The notes under the pieces are model-generated. The model was not told where the DNA came from and searched no databases. It saw only the letters and a program-made list of their open reading frames with translations. From Prorocentrum cordatum (Eukaryota > Sar > Dinophyceae > Prorocentrales > Prorocentraceae): 64,000 nt of DNA. How positions within the stretch are numbered: the first letter of the stretch is position 1; each line of letters begins with the position of its first letter. The stretch covers positions 1 to 64,000 of the forward strand of contig CAUYUJ010014751.1 of NCBI GenBank assembly GCA_963575745.1. The letters are read 5' to 3'. The translations under genes were made by a program, and so were the position numbers. Shown piece by piece: positions 29,305 to 41,285 of this stretch.

Positions 29305-30065
29305 GACGAGGAGGAGGACGAGCAAGACCAGGAGGACGAGGACGAGCAGGAGCAGGACGAGGAGCAGGAGGAGCAGGAGAAGAAGGACGAGCAGGAGGAG
29401 GAGGAGGACGAGCAGGAGGAGGAGGACGACCAGGAGGAGGACGACCAGGAAGAGGAGGAGGAGGAGGAGGAGGAGGGGAGGGGGAGGAGTACCAGGAGGA
29501 GGAGGAGGAGGAGGAGGAGGAGGAGGAGGAGGAGGAGGAGGAAGAGGAGGAGGAGGAGGAGGAGGACGAGGACGAGGAGGAGGAGGAGGAGGGGGGGGGA
29601 GAGTACCAGGAGGAGGAGAACGAGGACCACCAGGAGGAGGAGGAGGAGGAGGAGGAGGAGGAGGAGGAGGAGGAGAGAACACCAGGAGGAGGAGGACGAG
29701 CAAGACGAGGAGGACGAGAACGAGGACGACCAGGGAGAGGAGGAGGAGGAGGAGGAGGAGGGGAGGGGGAGGACTACCAGGAGGAGGAGGAGGAGGAGGA
29801 GGAGGAGGAGGAAGAGGAGGAGGAGGACGAGGAGGAGGAGGAGGAGGAGGACGAGGAGGAGGAGGGGGGGGGAGAGCACCAGGAGGAGGAGAACGAGGAC
29901 CACCAGGAGGAGGAGGAGGAGGAGGAGGAGGAGGAGGAGGAGGAGAGAGCACCAGGAGGAGGAGGACGAGCAAGACGAGGAGGACGAGAACGAGGACGAG
30001 CAGGAGGAAGAGGAGGAGGAGGAGGAGGAGGAGCAGGAGAAAGAGGAGGAGGAGGAGGAGGAGGC
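29305..30065. repeat. (GGA)n/(GAC) tract
   Basis: About 760 bases of GGA with GGACGA and GGGGGGGA interruptions. A duplicated internal period of about 240 bases (two blocks starting near 29440 and 29735) is visible. Confidence 0.9.
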
Positions 30066-31316
30066 AGGCTGAGGCTGAGGCTGTGACTGCGACTGCCGTT
30101 GCCGCTGCGACTGTCATCGCGAATGCGACTACGACTGCGAGAACAGCAGAATTCGACAACTGGATTTTCATCTGAATCTTAAGGGGAATGCTTTCAGATA
30201 TGCTTCTACACATCGCTGTTAGGTTGCTTTGCCGGGATAATTTTCTGGTGGGTGACGTTGAAATACCGGTGGAAGTCGAGGAGAAGGGACGCGACGATAG
30301 AATGCGACTTGAACGGCGATGGCGAGGAGGATGACGAGGGAAGGATGCGCGGAAGAGGACAAATCTGGCGTGACGAAAGAGGAGATGGAGTAGTGCAACA
30401 TCATCCTAGTCACACCATCCTTGGCCCACCCCAGGTCCTCGCCAAGCGCCCGCCCCACGACCTCCCATACTTCCTCGATGTTGTTCGCAACCGCTCGATT
30501 AGCATCCCCTAGTCCTCCCCAGGCTCCTCCTTGCACGCCACTGCCCTCATGACCACTCCTCCGTTCTCGTCGTCGCCCCCATCATCACTCACATTCTTCA
30601 TTCTTCCTCCTCTGTCTTCCCCTCACAGTCATCTCATCTTTTCCTGATTACCTTATGCCTGGCCTGCTTCGCTTCCCTCGCCATCTCCGTTTCCATTGCC
30701 GCACTCCTTCCTCCGGCAATTCTCATTCACACCTTCGTCGGCCTCGCTGTCCTCTGCATGGCTCGTCAAAACTGGCAGACGAGGAGGGGGTCGAAGTCGA
30801 GGAGAGAGAGGATCACGATGGCCAGGGAAAACACTCACATTCTTCCCCCTCTGTCTCCCCCTCACCATCATCTCATCTTTTCCTGATTACCTTATGCCTG
30901 ACCTGATTCGCTTCCCTCGCCATCTCCATTTGTCTGGCCGTATTCCTTCTGTTCTCCCTTCTATCGCAAGTCCCATTTACATCAACGACGCCCCCGTCGT
31001 CCTCATCATGGCTTTTCCAGCAGCAGACGAGGAGGGGGAGGATCATGAGGGCCAGGGAAAACACGAAGAGAGATGCCTTTGGAGGGGCAGGGGGTGGGGA
31101 GGATGAGGATGAGTGATGGTGATCAGGGCAAGGGCCCATCTTCCGCCGTGGGCGATGCGCAGAACTGCTCCCCACACTCCAAAGTTTTTTGCAACAATGA
31201 ATGATCTGAGAGTCGATCCTAGAGACCACAAGAAAACGGCGGAAATTCATTGGCAAATCCGGCATCCACTGGAACACAAGCCAACGCGAACGCAACGATA
31301 AAACAATAACAGTAGA

Positions 31317-31625
31317 GTGCCTTCGGGGATGTCGTTAAGCTACCAGTGGGTGATACCAGCCACTGTTAATTCACTGGTGGAAAAGCAAGATGCTTCAGAA
31401 GTGCCAGCGCATGAGCATGTCGAACAACATCCAGTGTTCAAGAAAGCATTGAAGAAACTTTGGGTTGCTATCCGCGATGTGATCCACACCCAAGCCCCTT
31501 GGCGTTATGAACAAAATCACGACGGAAACTGTTTTGCTTACGTTTGGCTTCTGCGCCCCCTTACCGCGCCTCAAGGCCGTCAAAAAACGACCCTGGATGA
31601 AAAGCCAATGGGAGACGGACCGTGA
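31317..31625 (+). CDS. Small hypothetical ORF
   Basis: 102 codons starting MPSGMSLSYQWVIPATVN, with balanced composition and no simple repeat, unlike most open frames here. It includes HPVFKKALKKLWVAIRDV and PWRYEQNHDGNCFAY. No family is recognised, no SL relic or partner gene is nearby, and the antisense frame is also partly open. It may be a remnant of a mobile-element protein. 31630-32340 after it holds no gene; only short GAACGCCA words at about 31720-31800 recur near 37430-37490. Confidence 0.25.
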   Translation: MPSGMSLSYQWVIPATVNSLVEKQDASEVPAHEHVEQHPVFKKALKKLWVAIRDVIHTQAPWRYEQNHDGNCFAYVWLLRPLTAPQGRQKTTLDEKPMGDGP

Positions 31626-32344
31626 CATCCACCCGATGCGATGTTGTGCAATCCGCGGTCCCAGCTAGAGCGCGCGCTAGTGTTAGCAAGGACTTATGAG
31701 CACTTAGAAGTGACTTAAGACGAACGCCGAACGTTTTCGGAACGCACGACGTTTACCCGAACGCCAAACACTTATCTGAACGCCATACTTTCACTTAACG
31801 CCAAGCTCCAATTGGGGAAAGAGTTCGACGGCACCTGTCAATATAGTGCCGCATGGGAAGCGTTGTGTAGCATATGGCAACAGCGGTTCCACCTACAGCC
31901 TGGCCCTTTTCGCGATGTTGAGTTGTCGCATGCGTTCTTATAGGTATGCGCGCGGACTCCATGCATTGTTGCGTTTCTTGCCTGCTTGCGAGTTTGTGTG
32001 TTTGCTTGCTGGCATGCGAGTTTGAACTAGTCCTTACTTGGGTCGAGGGAGGAGAATGATTGAGGAGGATCGGGAATCGAGGATCGAGGATCGAGGCTCG
32101 AGGAGGTGGCGGAGGATTGAGGAGAATCGACGAGGAGGAGAGCCCCCACGTCGCCATTGGACGTCTCTTCTCGGCGAGCTTCGCTGAATTATTGGTTTGC
32201 GTTGCTACTGTGTGGGGGGGGGCGCTAAGCTCAATTCGTGAGAAGGCGCAAGGGAGAGTCAATCGATTGACCACAACCAGCGTATTTCCCCTTGGTGCTG
32301 ATGCGCTTTGCGTGAGAGCCCGAACTATTGTCAAACGATACGAA

Positions 32345-32570
32345 ACCGTTTCCCCGGGAACCGTTTCCCTGGAACCGCTTCCCCGGGACCGTTTCCCCGG
32401 AGGACCGTTTCCCCAGAGACCTCTTCCCCGGGGACCGCTTCCCGGGAGGAGCGTTTCCCCGGGACCGTTTCCGGTTCCGTTTCCCCGGGAACGCTTGCCC
32501 GGAACCGTTTCCCCCGATCCGTTTCCCCGGAGCCGGTTCCCCAGAACCGTTTCCCCGCAGCCATGGCTGC
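32345..32570 (+). repeat. CCGTTTCCCCGG(A/G)A short-period array
   Basis: About 15 copies of CCGTTTCCCCGG/CCGCTTCCCCGG. A small companion patch is at 35180-35240. Confidence 0.85.
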
Positions 32571-32584
32571 GGGGAAACGCGCGG

Positions 32585-32870
32585 CGTGTCTAAGGCGTCA
32601 TCGCTGCAGCGGGGGCTTACTTTCAGCGAATCGGGCTTGATTTAGACACCCGCGTGTCTATCGCATTCTCGTGCAGGCCCGGTGCCCGAGTGTCTAAATA
32701 GTGTCTAAATACTACCCGTGTCTAAAAAGTCCATCCGTGTCTAACCAAAAGTGTCTAAATCGTGTCTAAATCGTGTATAAATGTGTGCAAAACCATGTCT
32801 AAATCAATGAAAATCGTGTCTAAATGATGTGCAACGTCGTGTCTAAACTATATACAAATTCTAAATAAAC
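32585..32870 (+). repeat. GTGTCTAAAT interspersed array, left block
   Basis: About a dozen copies of GTGTCTAAAT or one-base variants at irregular spacing. A matching block lies at 34845-35160. Confidence 0.8.
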
Positions 32871-33084
32871 GCTTCGCGTATCACCACCAGCCCATCCAGA
32901 AACGATGTCCAGGCGAGTTGAGGTCATCAGGGAAGTGCGGGAGCAAAGAGGGGGACAGCCGAACCATTCGAAGGAGGGAGGAGGAGAAGGAGGATGCTGG
33001 ATGGACGGATGAGGGAGGGAGGAGAAGGAAGATGAATGAGATGAGGGGGAGGATGATGAATGGGATGAGGGGGAGGCACAAGGG

Positions 33085-34320
33085 CCAGAGGTCTCTTGGA
33101 TGCCCCTCGGAACCCCTTGGGATATCTCTTGGGCGCTTCTTGGAGGCCTCTTGGGACGTTTTGGGGGTCTATTGGCGGTCCTGGGGGGCTCTTGGGCGTC
33201 TTGGGTGCCTCGGAAGGGGCCGCTTGGGGTCCTCTTGGAGGCCTCCTGGGGGCCTCTTGAAGGCCTCTTGGGGCAATATTGGGGCCTCCTGGGCGCCTCT
33301 TGGGGCCATCTTGGAGGACATCGATCAATAAAAACAAAGAGGGGTTCTTTAATTCCCCCCCCCGTGGGGCGCTCTCGGAGCGCTCTTGGGCGCTCTTGGG
33401 GCCATTGAGGATCGAGCGCCGGATTTCGAGGAGGAGGACCGAAGAGGAGGAGGAGGAGGAGGAGGAGGAGGAGGAGGAGTAGGAGGAGGAAGAGGATCGA
33501 GGATCGAGGAGGAGGAGGACCGAAGATAAGGGTCGACAATCGAGGAGCATCGAGGGGGATGAAGAGGATGGAGGAGAAATGTGGGATCGAGGATCTAGGA
33601 ACAATATCGAAAAGGATGATCTCGAATTCGAGGGTCGAGGAGGAGGTTGAGGATCGAGGAAGAGAACGATGAGTATCGAGGGTCGAGCATTGAGGATAAC
33701 CGAGGAGGACGATCGAGGATCGAGGAGGAGGATAGAGGAGGAGCCTGGCTCATCATCGATTCGCCATTTCATGATCGAACACGTCAGTATTAGGGCGCGT
33801 TGGTGGGTTCATTGCGAAGGCGTTACGGCCGGTGCCGCCGACCCTGGAAGCATATTCCCAAGTGCGTGAAGCAAAGGGCTATCGGGGGCCTCTTGAAAGC
33901 ATTGTGGAGGCCCTTTGGGGCTTCTTGGGGACGTCTTCGCAAGCTCATGGGTCTTTGGGGGGACCTCCTTGAGGGCTTGCTGACGGTCTCGACGGCTCGG
34001 TTTGGGGGAACGGCTCGAGATTCCGATTCGCCTTTTTCCTTTGGAGCCCTTCTTGGGGCTCTCTTGAGGGCCTCTTGGCCATCTTGGGGGGGCCTCCTGG
34101 GCCGTCTTCGGGCCTTTTTGGACCGTATTGGGGCCCTCTTGGGGCCCTCTTGGGCTGTCTTGGGTCTTGGGGCGATATTGTGGGCATATCGGGTTGGCAA
34201 GGCTGTCGGGAGCACGGAAAAGGGAGAACGCGGAAATCTGTCAAAAACCGACGGGAAATCAATGATGTTCGCTTCTTGGGGCTCCATTGGGGGTTCTTTT
34301 GGGAGCTCTACTGGAGCGGG
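33085..34320. repeat. CTTGGGGCC degenerate repeats and (GAGGATC)n
   Basis: 33085-33420 and 33890-34320 are the TCTTGGGGCC/CTCTTGGAGGCC repeat. 33425-33770 is GGA and GAGGATCGAGGA runs. 34330-34840 has CT-rich sequence without a recognised gene. Confidence 0.7.
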
Positions 34321-34844
34321 CGCGTTGGTGGGCCTATTCCTCTCATTGCTGCTCTTCCCCACCCCCGCTCACTCAATATCGTCGTCAGCATCCTCATCCT
34401 GTCCACCCTGCTTTCTCGCCAATCTCCGCCCTCTGCGCCTTCCACCTCCTCCTTCACCCTCCCCCGCCATAAGTTCGCAGCTCCTCCCAGGCCTTCCTTG
34501 CACTCAACTCCTCCCCCTGCCCTCCTCGACGCCCACCTACGCGTCCTCCTCCGCCTCCTGCCCCTTCTGCTTGTCCCCGCCCGCCCTTCTCATTCATATT
34601 CGCATCATGTGCTAATTCCCTGCCGCCTTCCCGCCCGCCTCCTCTATATCTTTGCCCAATTCAAAGCTATATGCTTCCCCTTATCCCCGCCGCGCGCGAT
34701 GCTATTGCGCTCGCTTCGATCGCACTCGTCGTCAGCGCGCGCATCGACGCCACAATTTCTAGCGCGCGCGGTCGACAAAGTGAAGCAGCACATGCATGCA
34801 GCAATGGAAAAATCGTCAGACTTGTGATGAAATTCTAGGGCGCG

Positions 34845-35240
34845 CCGTGTCTAACGAGGTGTCTAAATTCAGCGGGCCAATTTTGCTTCGACGCAGGACA
34901 TGTCTAAATAGTGTCTAAATCGTGTCTAAATCAGAGCCGTGTTTAAATTCGTGTCTAAATATACCAGAACGTGTCTAAATCGTGTATAAATAATGTGTAT
35001 TCGTGTTTAAATTTCTGAAAGTGTCTAAATTCACATTCGTGTCTAAATTTGCTAACACATGCGTTCAGAAAATATTGTAATTTGCATTATATCGCGAAGA
35101 ATTTAGACTCGCAGAATGTGTAGGACCTCCCGCACGGGAGAGCCGACAATTTAGACACTCTCTCTTGTCTTCCAGGGTGCAGTTCCCCTGGACCGTTTCC
35201 CCGGTGCACCGTTTCCCCGGAACCGCTTCCCCGGAACCGG
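34845..35240 (+). repeat. GTGTCTAAAT array, right block, and CCGTTTCCCCGG patch
   Basis: About a dozen GTGTCTAAAT-type copies to 35160, then CCGTTTCCCCGGTG repeats. The two motifs stand in the reverse order to the 32.3-32.9 kb block, but on the same strand. Confidence 0.75.
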
Positions 35241-36935
35241 GTCGGGCTCGGGTCGGGCGGGCGGGACATTCAAACAGAATGCATCATCGAGTTGGCACGC
35301 GAATAACCAAACGGGCGGGACGGGTCCGGAGGGCCCGCAGACCCTAACGGGCGGGACGGGTCGGGTCGGGTCGGGCGGACCCTAACGGGCGGGTCGGGCC
35401 GGGTCGGGCGGGAAATTACAGAATGATGCACCATCGAGTTGGCACGCGAGTACCTTAACAAGCGAGACGGTCCCGGCGGGCGGGCGGACCCTAACGGGCG
35501 AAACGGGTCGGGTCGGGCGGGCGGACCCTAACGGGAAAGGTCGGGTCGGGTCGGGCGGGCGGGAAATTAAACTATGATGTACCATCGAGTTGGCACGCGG
35601 AAACCCTAACGGGCGGGACGGGTGCGGCGGGCCGTCGGACCCTAACGGGCGGGACGGGTCGGGTCGGGAAGGCGGACCCTAACGGGCGGGCGGGTCGGGT
35701 CGGGCGGGCAGGACATTAAAGTATCATGCGCCATCGAGTTGGCACGGTCGTACCCTCATGGGCGGGACGGGTCCGGCGGCCCGGCGGACCCTAACGGGCG
35801 GGACGGGTCCGGCGGGCGGGCGGACCCTAACGGGCGGGACGGGTCGGGTCGGGCGGGCGGGGTGCATCATCGAGTTGGCACGCGGTACCTAGCGGGCGGG
35901 ACGGGTCTAACGGGCGGGACGGGTCGGGTCGGCGTGCGGGACATTAAAGAATGATGCACCATCGAGTTGGCACGCGAGTACCTAACGGGCGGGACGGTCG
36001 GGTCGGGCGGGCGGACCCTAACGGGCGGGACGGGCGGGGACCCTAACGGGTCGGGTCGGCGGGCGGGACAGTAAAGTAATGATGCATCATCGAGTTGGCA
36101 CGCGAGTACCCTAACGGGCGGGACGGGTCCGGCGGGCGGACCCTCACGGGTCGGGTCGAGCGGGCGGGACATAAAATAATGGTGCATCATCGAGTTGGCA
36201 CGCGAGTACCCTGACGGGCGGGACGAGTCCGGCGGGCGGACCCTAACGGGCGGGTCGGGTCGGGTCGGGCGGACATTAAAGTATGGTGCGCCATCGAGTT
36301 GGCACTCGAGTACCCTAACGGGCGGGACGGGTCGGGCGGGCGGACCCTAACGGGCGGGACGGGTCGGGTCGGGCGGGCGGACCCTAACGGGCGGGTCGGG
36401 TCGGGTCTGGCGGGCGGGACATGAAAGTATGATGCATCATCGAGTTGGCACGGAGTACCCTAACGGGCGGGACGGGTCCGGCGGGCGGGCGGACGGGTCG
36501 GGTCGGGCGGGCGGACCCTCACGGGCGGGACGGGTCGGGTCGAGCGGGCGGGACATAAAATAATGGTGCATCATCGAGTTGGCACGCGAGTACCCTGACG
36601 GGCGGGACGGGCCGGCGGGCGGACCCTAACGGGCGGGTCGGGTCGGGTCGGGCGGACATTAAAGTATGGTGCGCCATCGAGTTGGCACGCGAGTACCCTA
36701 ACGGGCGGGACGGGTCCGGCGGGCGGGCGGACCCTAACGGGCGGGACGGGTCGGGTCGGGCGGGCGGACCCTAACGGGCGGGACGGGTCGGGTCGGGCGG
36801 GCAGGACATTAAAGTATGATGCGCCATCGAGTTGGCACGCGAGTACCCTAACGGGCGGGACGGGTCGGGCGGGCGGACCCGGGACGGGTCGGGTCGGGCA
36901 GGACGGGTCGGGTGGGTGGCCCTCGATGATGGATG
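35240..36935. repeat. Satellite with ATCGAGTTGGCACG key and GGGCGGGACGGGTCGG runs
   Basis: About 13 copies of CATCGAGTTGGCACG spaced 90-150 bp apart, separated by variable runs of GGACCCTAACGGGCGGGACG and GGTCGGGTCGGGCGGG. The CCCTAAC word is not a telomere array here. A degraded relative is at about 59845-59900. Confidence 0.9.
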
Positions 36936-37069
36936 AGGGAGGAGAGGGGAGGAGGAAGTAGGGAGGGATGAGGAATGTGGGGCGGGGGGACGTAGCGGCA
37001 ACGAGGAATGGGGGAGGGCGGGAGGGCAGAGAGGGATGGATGAGGAGGAGGAAGAAGAGGGGGAGGAGG

Positions 37070-37101
<32 letters not shown>

Positions 37102-37129
37102 AATGAGAGAGAGTAGCAGGAGGGAATCG

Positions 37130-37400
37130 CCTCTGTGGAACCCGTCCTGTGGAACCGGTCCTGTGGAACCAGTCCTGTGGAACCGGGCTTGTGGAACCGG
37201 TTCTGTGGTAACGGTCCTGCGGAACTGGTCCTGTGGAACCGGTTCCGTGGAACCGGTTCTGCGGAACCGGTCCTGTTGAACCGGTCTTTGTTGAACCGGT
37301 CCTTGCTGAACTGGTCGTCTGTTGAACCGGTGTCTGTTGAACCGGTCGTCTGTTGAACCGGTCCCTGTTGAACCAGTCGTCTGTTGAACCGGTCTTCTTC
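37130..37400 (+). repeat. GAACCGGTCCTGTG short array
   Basis: About 17 copies of GGAACCGGTCCTGT / TTGAACCGGTC. The following 37405-37930 has no recognised gene apart from a (CCT)n patch at 37825-37868. Confidence 0.85.
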
Positions 37401-37934
37401 CTTGTCAAACACTTCTTCGTGCTCCTAAACGCCCGGAAAAATCTGAAAGCCAAACATTTGCTGAACGCCACACTTTTCTCTGGACGCCCAGACCCAATGA
37501 ACTTCAGTGACCTTCGCAAGTACGGCGTACACAACATAGTGACTTACAGAAGACCTGTGCGTAGGTTATCAAGGACTTGGCAGGGAGCTGCTAGAAGCTT
37601 ATCAGTCCTGCTGAGTGCCCCACACGGCAAAGACAAGTCTCGACCGCACTCCACGGGTAATGTTTCGTCCTGGGCCCATCTTTTATGGCCCCGGGGTCCG
37701 ACAAGGCCCCCGAGGAAACGAAGAGCTACGCCGAGATCGAGCAAAAGCGTGTCGTCGGATATGTGGCCACGTTGACCGACTCGCTCGCCCTCGAAAGGGC
37801 GCGCGGGAACAACTGCGAGTCTCCTGCTCCTCCTCCTCCTCCTCCTCCTCCTCCTCCTCCTCCTCCTCCCCCTGATTTTCCTTCCCTGAGATCCGACGTT
37901 TCAAAAATAATGCAAACGATCCGAGCCCCAGACC

Positions 37935-38310
37935 CCATCGTTCTGCGGCACCTCTCCAGCCGGATCGTCCTGTGAGGGTCCTACGGCCCGAAACTGGGCG
38001 AAGACGCCTGGCGTAAGAACACTGCGACGCCCAGATCTCAGGGACCCCCTCCTCCTTGACTGCCCATCTTTGTGCAGCATCTCTCCAGCCGGATCGACCC
38101 GTGAGGGTCCTGCGGCCTGAAACTGGGCGAAGACGCCTGGCGTGAGAACGCTGCGACGCCCCCGGATCTCAGGGACCCACTCCTCCTTGACTGCCCCATC
38201 TTTGCGCGGCACCTCTCCAGCTGGATCGACCCGTGAGGGTCCTGGGGGCCCGAAGCTGGGCGAAGACGCACGGCACGAAGACATTGCGACGCCTGGATCT
38301 CGACCATACT
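37935..38310 (+). repeat. Three tandem copies of a 120-130 bp unit
   Basis: CACCTCTCCAGCCGGATCG, GTGAGGGTCCTGCGG, CTGGGCGAAGACGCCTGGCG and GATCTCAGGGACCC recur at about 37942, 38072 and 38208. Weakly related to families A and B. Confidence 0.8.
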
Positions 38311-38774
38311 CTCGGACCGACTCGGCCCACCCAAACCCCCTGCGAGGTGACTTCTCCATCACGTGGACTGGGCCCACCCCTCGGGACCGGCTTCTCGTCC
38401 CGGCTTGCTCTTCGACGGCCCTGGGGGCCAGGGCCGAAATTAACGAAACGTCTCCCGTCACGTTGGCGGCGCGCACAAAAGGGGGTAGAGGGAAGGGGGG
38501 AACGCTTCTCAGAAGGAGGCCGCTCCTCAGAAGGTGCTGGCCCTACGACTACAGATGAGGTCCGCGCTTTCTGAGAAGCAGGGGTGCTTCCGAGAAGCCC
38601 GTCCCCCTCCCCCTACCCCCCGTGTGCGCGTGGCCGAGACTTGTTCATGACCCGAGGGGGGCCTTGCCATCGCTCGGACGCCCATTCCCTGTGCATTTCT
38701 AAGCTTCGCGCGTGTATTTTTCGCAGGGTGATCCAAGATCCTAGACCCCCGACGTCGTGATTTGTTCGCAACGT

Positions 38775-38910
38775 CGACCCCTCGAGGTCTGGACCCCTTT
38801 CCCAGTGACCGGTTTTTCATCCCGAATCGTTTTTCACGGTCCCGAGGCCCGGTAAGAGCCCCCAGAGGCCGAAACTAGCGAAAAGCCTGCCGTCGTGATT
38901 CTTTGTTCAC
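38775..38910 (+). repeat. Dispersed repeat family A copy
   Basis: GTGACCGGTTTTTCATCCCG, TCACGGTCCCGAGGCCCGG and CACGCGAGGGGGCCTGGG. 38320-38770 and 38920-39925 show no gene that I can support. Confidence 0.65.
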
Positions 38911-39929
38911 CACGCGAGGGGGCCTGGGATACTCTAGGATTCTCCCCAACGCCCCCCGCCGACAACAAGAAAAAACAGCACACGCCCGAGCGATGCCAAG
39001 CCACTCGTCGGCGGTGGACAAGCCTCCCTTTGGTAAACCTCCCCTTAGTGAAAACGGCCGGGGACCGAAACCGACGGACCTGGACCCGCAAAAATGACGG
39101 CCGTGACGCCCTCTCGCGAACCGAAAACGGCGAATTCACTGATCGACGTGTCAGGGTAGGAGGTCTGTTCACCTCCGAATTCGGGACGCTCTGGGCACCT
39201 CCGGGAGAACGCTCTCGGAGAGGCGCACCCGCTGGAGAGCACCCCGAGGCCGGGAGAGACCGCCGAGGACGCCCTGGAACGCAGCCTCGCGTCTCGAGCC
39301 TCGAGCCTCGAGCCCGCTCCCCCTCGCGCCCTCCCCCCCCCTCCTCGACCCTCGATCCTCCTCTCCACCCTCGTTCCTCGACATCTCCTCGGCCCCCTCC
39401 CCCTCCCCTGACCTTCCAGAGAGCTATTTTTTTGGCACTGAAGGCCTAAAAACCTAAAAAACTGAGCGAAGCAGCCTAAAACCAAGACGCAGAATAGCTT
39501 TGGGATAGGTTTTTAAGTCGGGTGCTATTTTTTCCCCTCCTGGAAGGTCAGGGTCCTCGCCCCCTCCACGCCCGAGCGATGCCAAGGCTCTTGGCACGAG
39601 GGGGCGCGCGGGACCCAGCCCGCCGCGCTTGGGGGCGCCTCGGCGGTGAGCGTCGCATTGGCGGAGTGGATGCCCAGGGCGTGGCACGCGCGCACGGCGG
39701 CGCACAGGAGCTTCGGGGCGCGAATCGGACCGACCCCCCGTTCGAGTGCGAGATCGACTGCAGAGTTGACTTGCGTGTACCCCGAACTGGATGTCCCCTC
39801 TCGAACCTGCGACACATGCGCAGAACTGTCGCTGAGCACTCGTAGCTTCGACGAGACCTTCGATCCTGGGGTAAAACGACTCCCCAGACCCCCCAACGTC
39901 ATGATTTTTCCATGACGCGACCCACAAAG

Positions 39930-40075
39930 AAGGTCCCGACCCATTCCCCGGGACCGGTTGTTCGTTCTGAACCGTTTTCTGACGGTCCCGAGGCCCGGCA
40001 AGGGCCCCCAGAGGCCGAGAACAGCGAAAAACCTCCCGCCGTGATTTTTGTCACAGCGCGAGGGGGCCTGGGCCT
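39930..40075 (+). repeat. Dispersed repeat family A copy
   Basis: GACCCATTCCCCGGGACCGG, CTGACGGTCCCGAGGCCCGG, AAAAACCTCCCGCCGTGATT and GCGCGAGGGGGCCTGGG. The best preserved copy. Confidence 0.7.
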
Positions 40076-40099
40076 GGCGTCGACCTCCGACTCGACCCG

Positions 40100-40855
40100 T
40101 GCGCCGCGCGCCACCCGGCGAGCGGCCAGCGGCGGCGACGAGCGGCGGCGACGAGCGGCGGCGACGAGCGGCGGCGACGAGCGGCGGCGGCCCGGCGCCG
40201 GCGCCGGCGACGGGCAGCGCGAGGCGGCCGCGCGAGGCGCGGCGCCGCGCCGCGCCCGCCGGCGGCGCCCGCGGGCCGGCGCCGCGGCGGCGCGCGCCGA
40301 CGCCGGCGGCGCCCGCGGGCGCCCCCACGCCGCGCGCCCCGCGGGCGTCCTTCCAAGAGACGCCCCCCCTGCGTGGTGAAAGAGATCGCGACGGGAGGCC
40401 CGTCGCTGCCTTCGGCCCCCCTGGGGGCCCTGGCCGGGCCGCGGGGCCGTCGGCAACGAATAGAACGGCCCAGGAGGAGGCGCCGGGGTCCTCGCGAGGA
40501 GGAGGGGCGTGCAGACCCCATGGGGGTCGGCGCTGCGAACGGAGCACGACGTCCGGGGTCCGGGTGCCGCGCTGCAGGTGCGGCGCAGCGGTGGCCAGCG
40601 CCGAAGCCGCGGCGGCAGCTGCGGCGGCCGCATCCCAGCGGCAACTTCCGCGCGGGGAGTGCGGAAGGTGCAGGTCGAGGGGGCGCCACTTGTTCACACT
40701 AGGTGTGCTCGGCCGGAGTCGGGCCCTCACGGAGCGATCTGGCTCGAAGGGCGCCGCAGAGAGACGAGGTCGAGGGCTCTGGTCGCGTTGATTCGCAATG
40801 TTTTTCGTTTGTGCTGCAACGCCGGATCTCAGGACCCTGTCTCCCTCTCTCACCT
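40100..40855 (+). repeat. GGCGGCGACGA repeats, then family C and family B copies
   Basis: 40130-40195 is (AGCGGCGGCGACG)n. 40575-40680 is family C (GGAGTGCGGAAGGTGC). 40695-40855 is family B (GATCTGGCTCGAAG, GGGCTCTGGTCGCG, GGATCTCAGGACCC). The B-after-C order with little gap suggests a composite unit. Confidence 0.5.
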
Positions 40856-40884
40856 GTGGCCGCCGCTGCTGCCCCCTGCTCCTC

Positions 40885-41285
40885 TTTCCTCCTCCTCCTC
40901 CTCCTCCTCCCTCCCCTAGTTCGCCTTCTCGGCTGCTTCCTTCTCTCTCTTCTTCTCCCTCTCCTCATCCTCGTGTTCTTCCTCTGCCTCCTCCCCTCTG
41001 TTTCCTCTTCTCGTGCCTCTTCTCTTCCTGACCCTCCTCGCACCTTCCTCCTCCTTCTCCTCCTGCTCCTCCTCCTCCTCGATGGTCTCCCTCGGGCGCC
41101 CTCGAAAAAATGCGGCGGCAGGCCTGCGAGCCCAGGGACAAAAACGCCGAGGGTGGAAAGGATGGGGCGTCGTCTCCTCCTCCTCCTCCTCCTCCTCCTC
41201 CTCCTCGTTCTTCTCGTTCTCCTCCTCCTCCTCCTCCTCCTCCTCCTCCTCCTCCTACTCCTACTCCTCCTTCTCCTCGTCTTGG
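40885..41285. repeat. CTC/CCT-rich tracts
   Basis: Interrupted (CCT)n, strongest at 41175-41275. 41290-41820 holds no recognised gene. Confidence 0.7.

Larger units (their letters stand above)
27650..31270. mobile_element. Composite foldback with GGA and satellite core
   Basis: The left arm (about 27650-28400) and right arm (about 30250-31270) are inverted, diverged copies: GGAGTGTGGGGAGCAGTTCT, AGATGAGATGATGAG, GTGATGATGGGGGCGACGAC and CTTGGCGAGGACC all recur on the opposite strand in mirrored order. The right arm carries an extra partial copy (about 30636-30905). Both arms can encode the same peptide end (GTCDRR, RRNTARQMEMAREA, RHKVIRKR, stop), whose meaning is unknown. The interior holds the 64-bp satellite and a GGA tract. 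Confidence 0.65.

Noticed and set aside
35240-36935. Possible telomere-like CCCTAA repeats
   Set aside because: CCCTAAC occurs once per short run inside a longer GGGCGGGAC unit, not as a tandem telomeric array.
37685-37975. 96-codon plus ORF with poly-Pro
   Set aside because: Overlaps dispersed repeat sequence and a (CCT)n patch; no support beyond an open frame.
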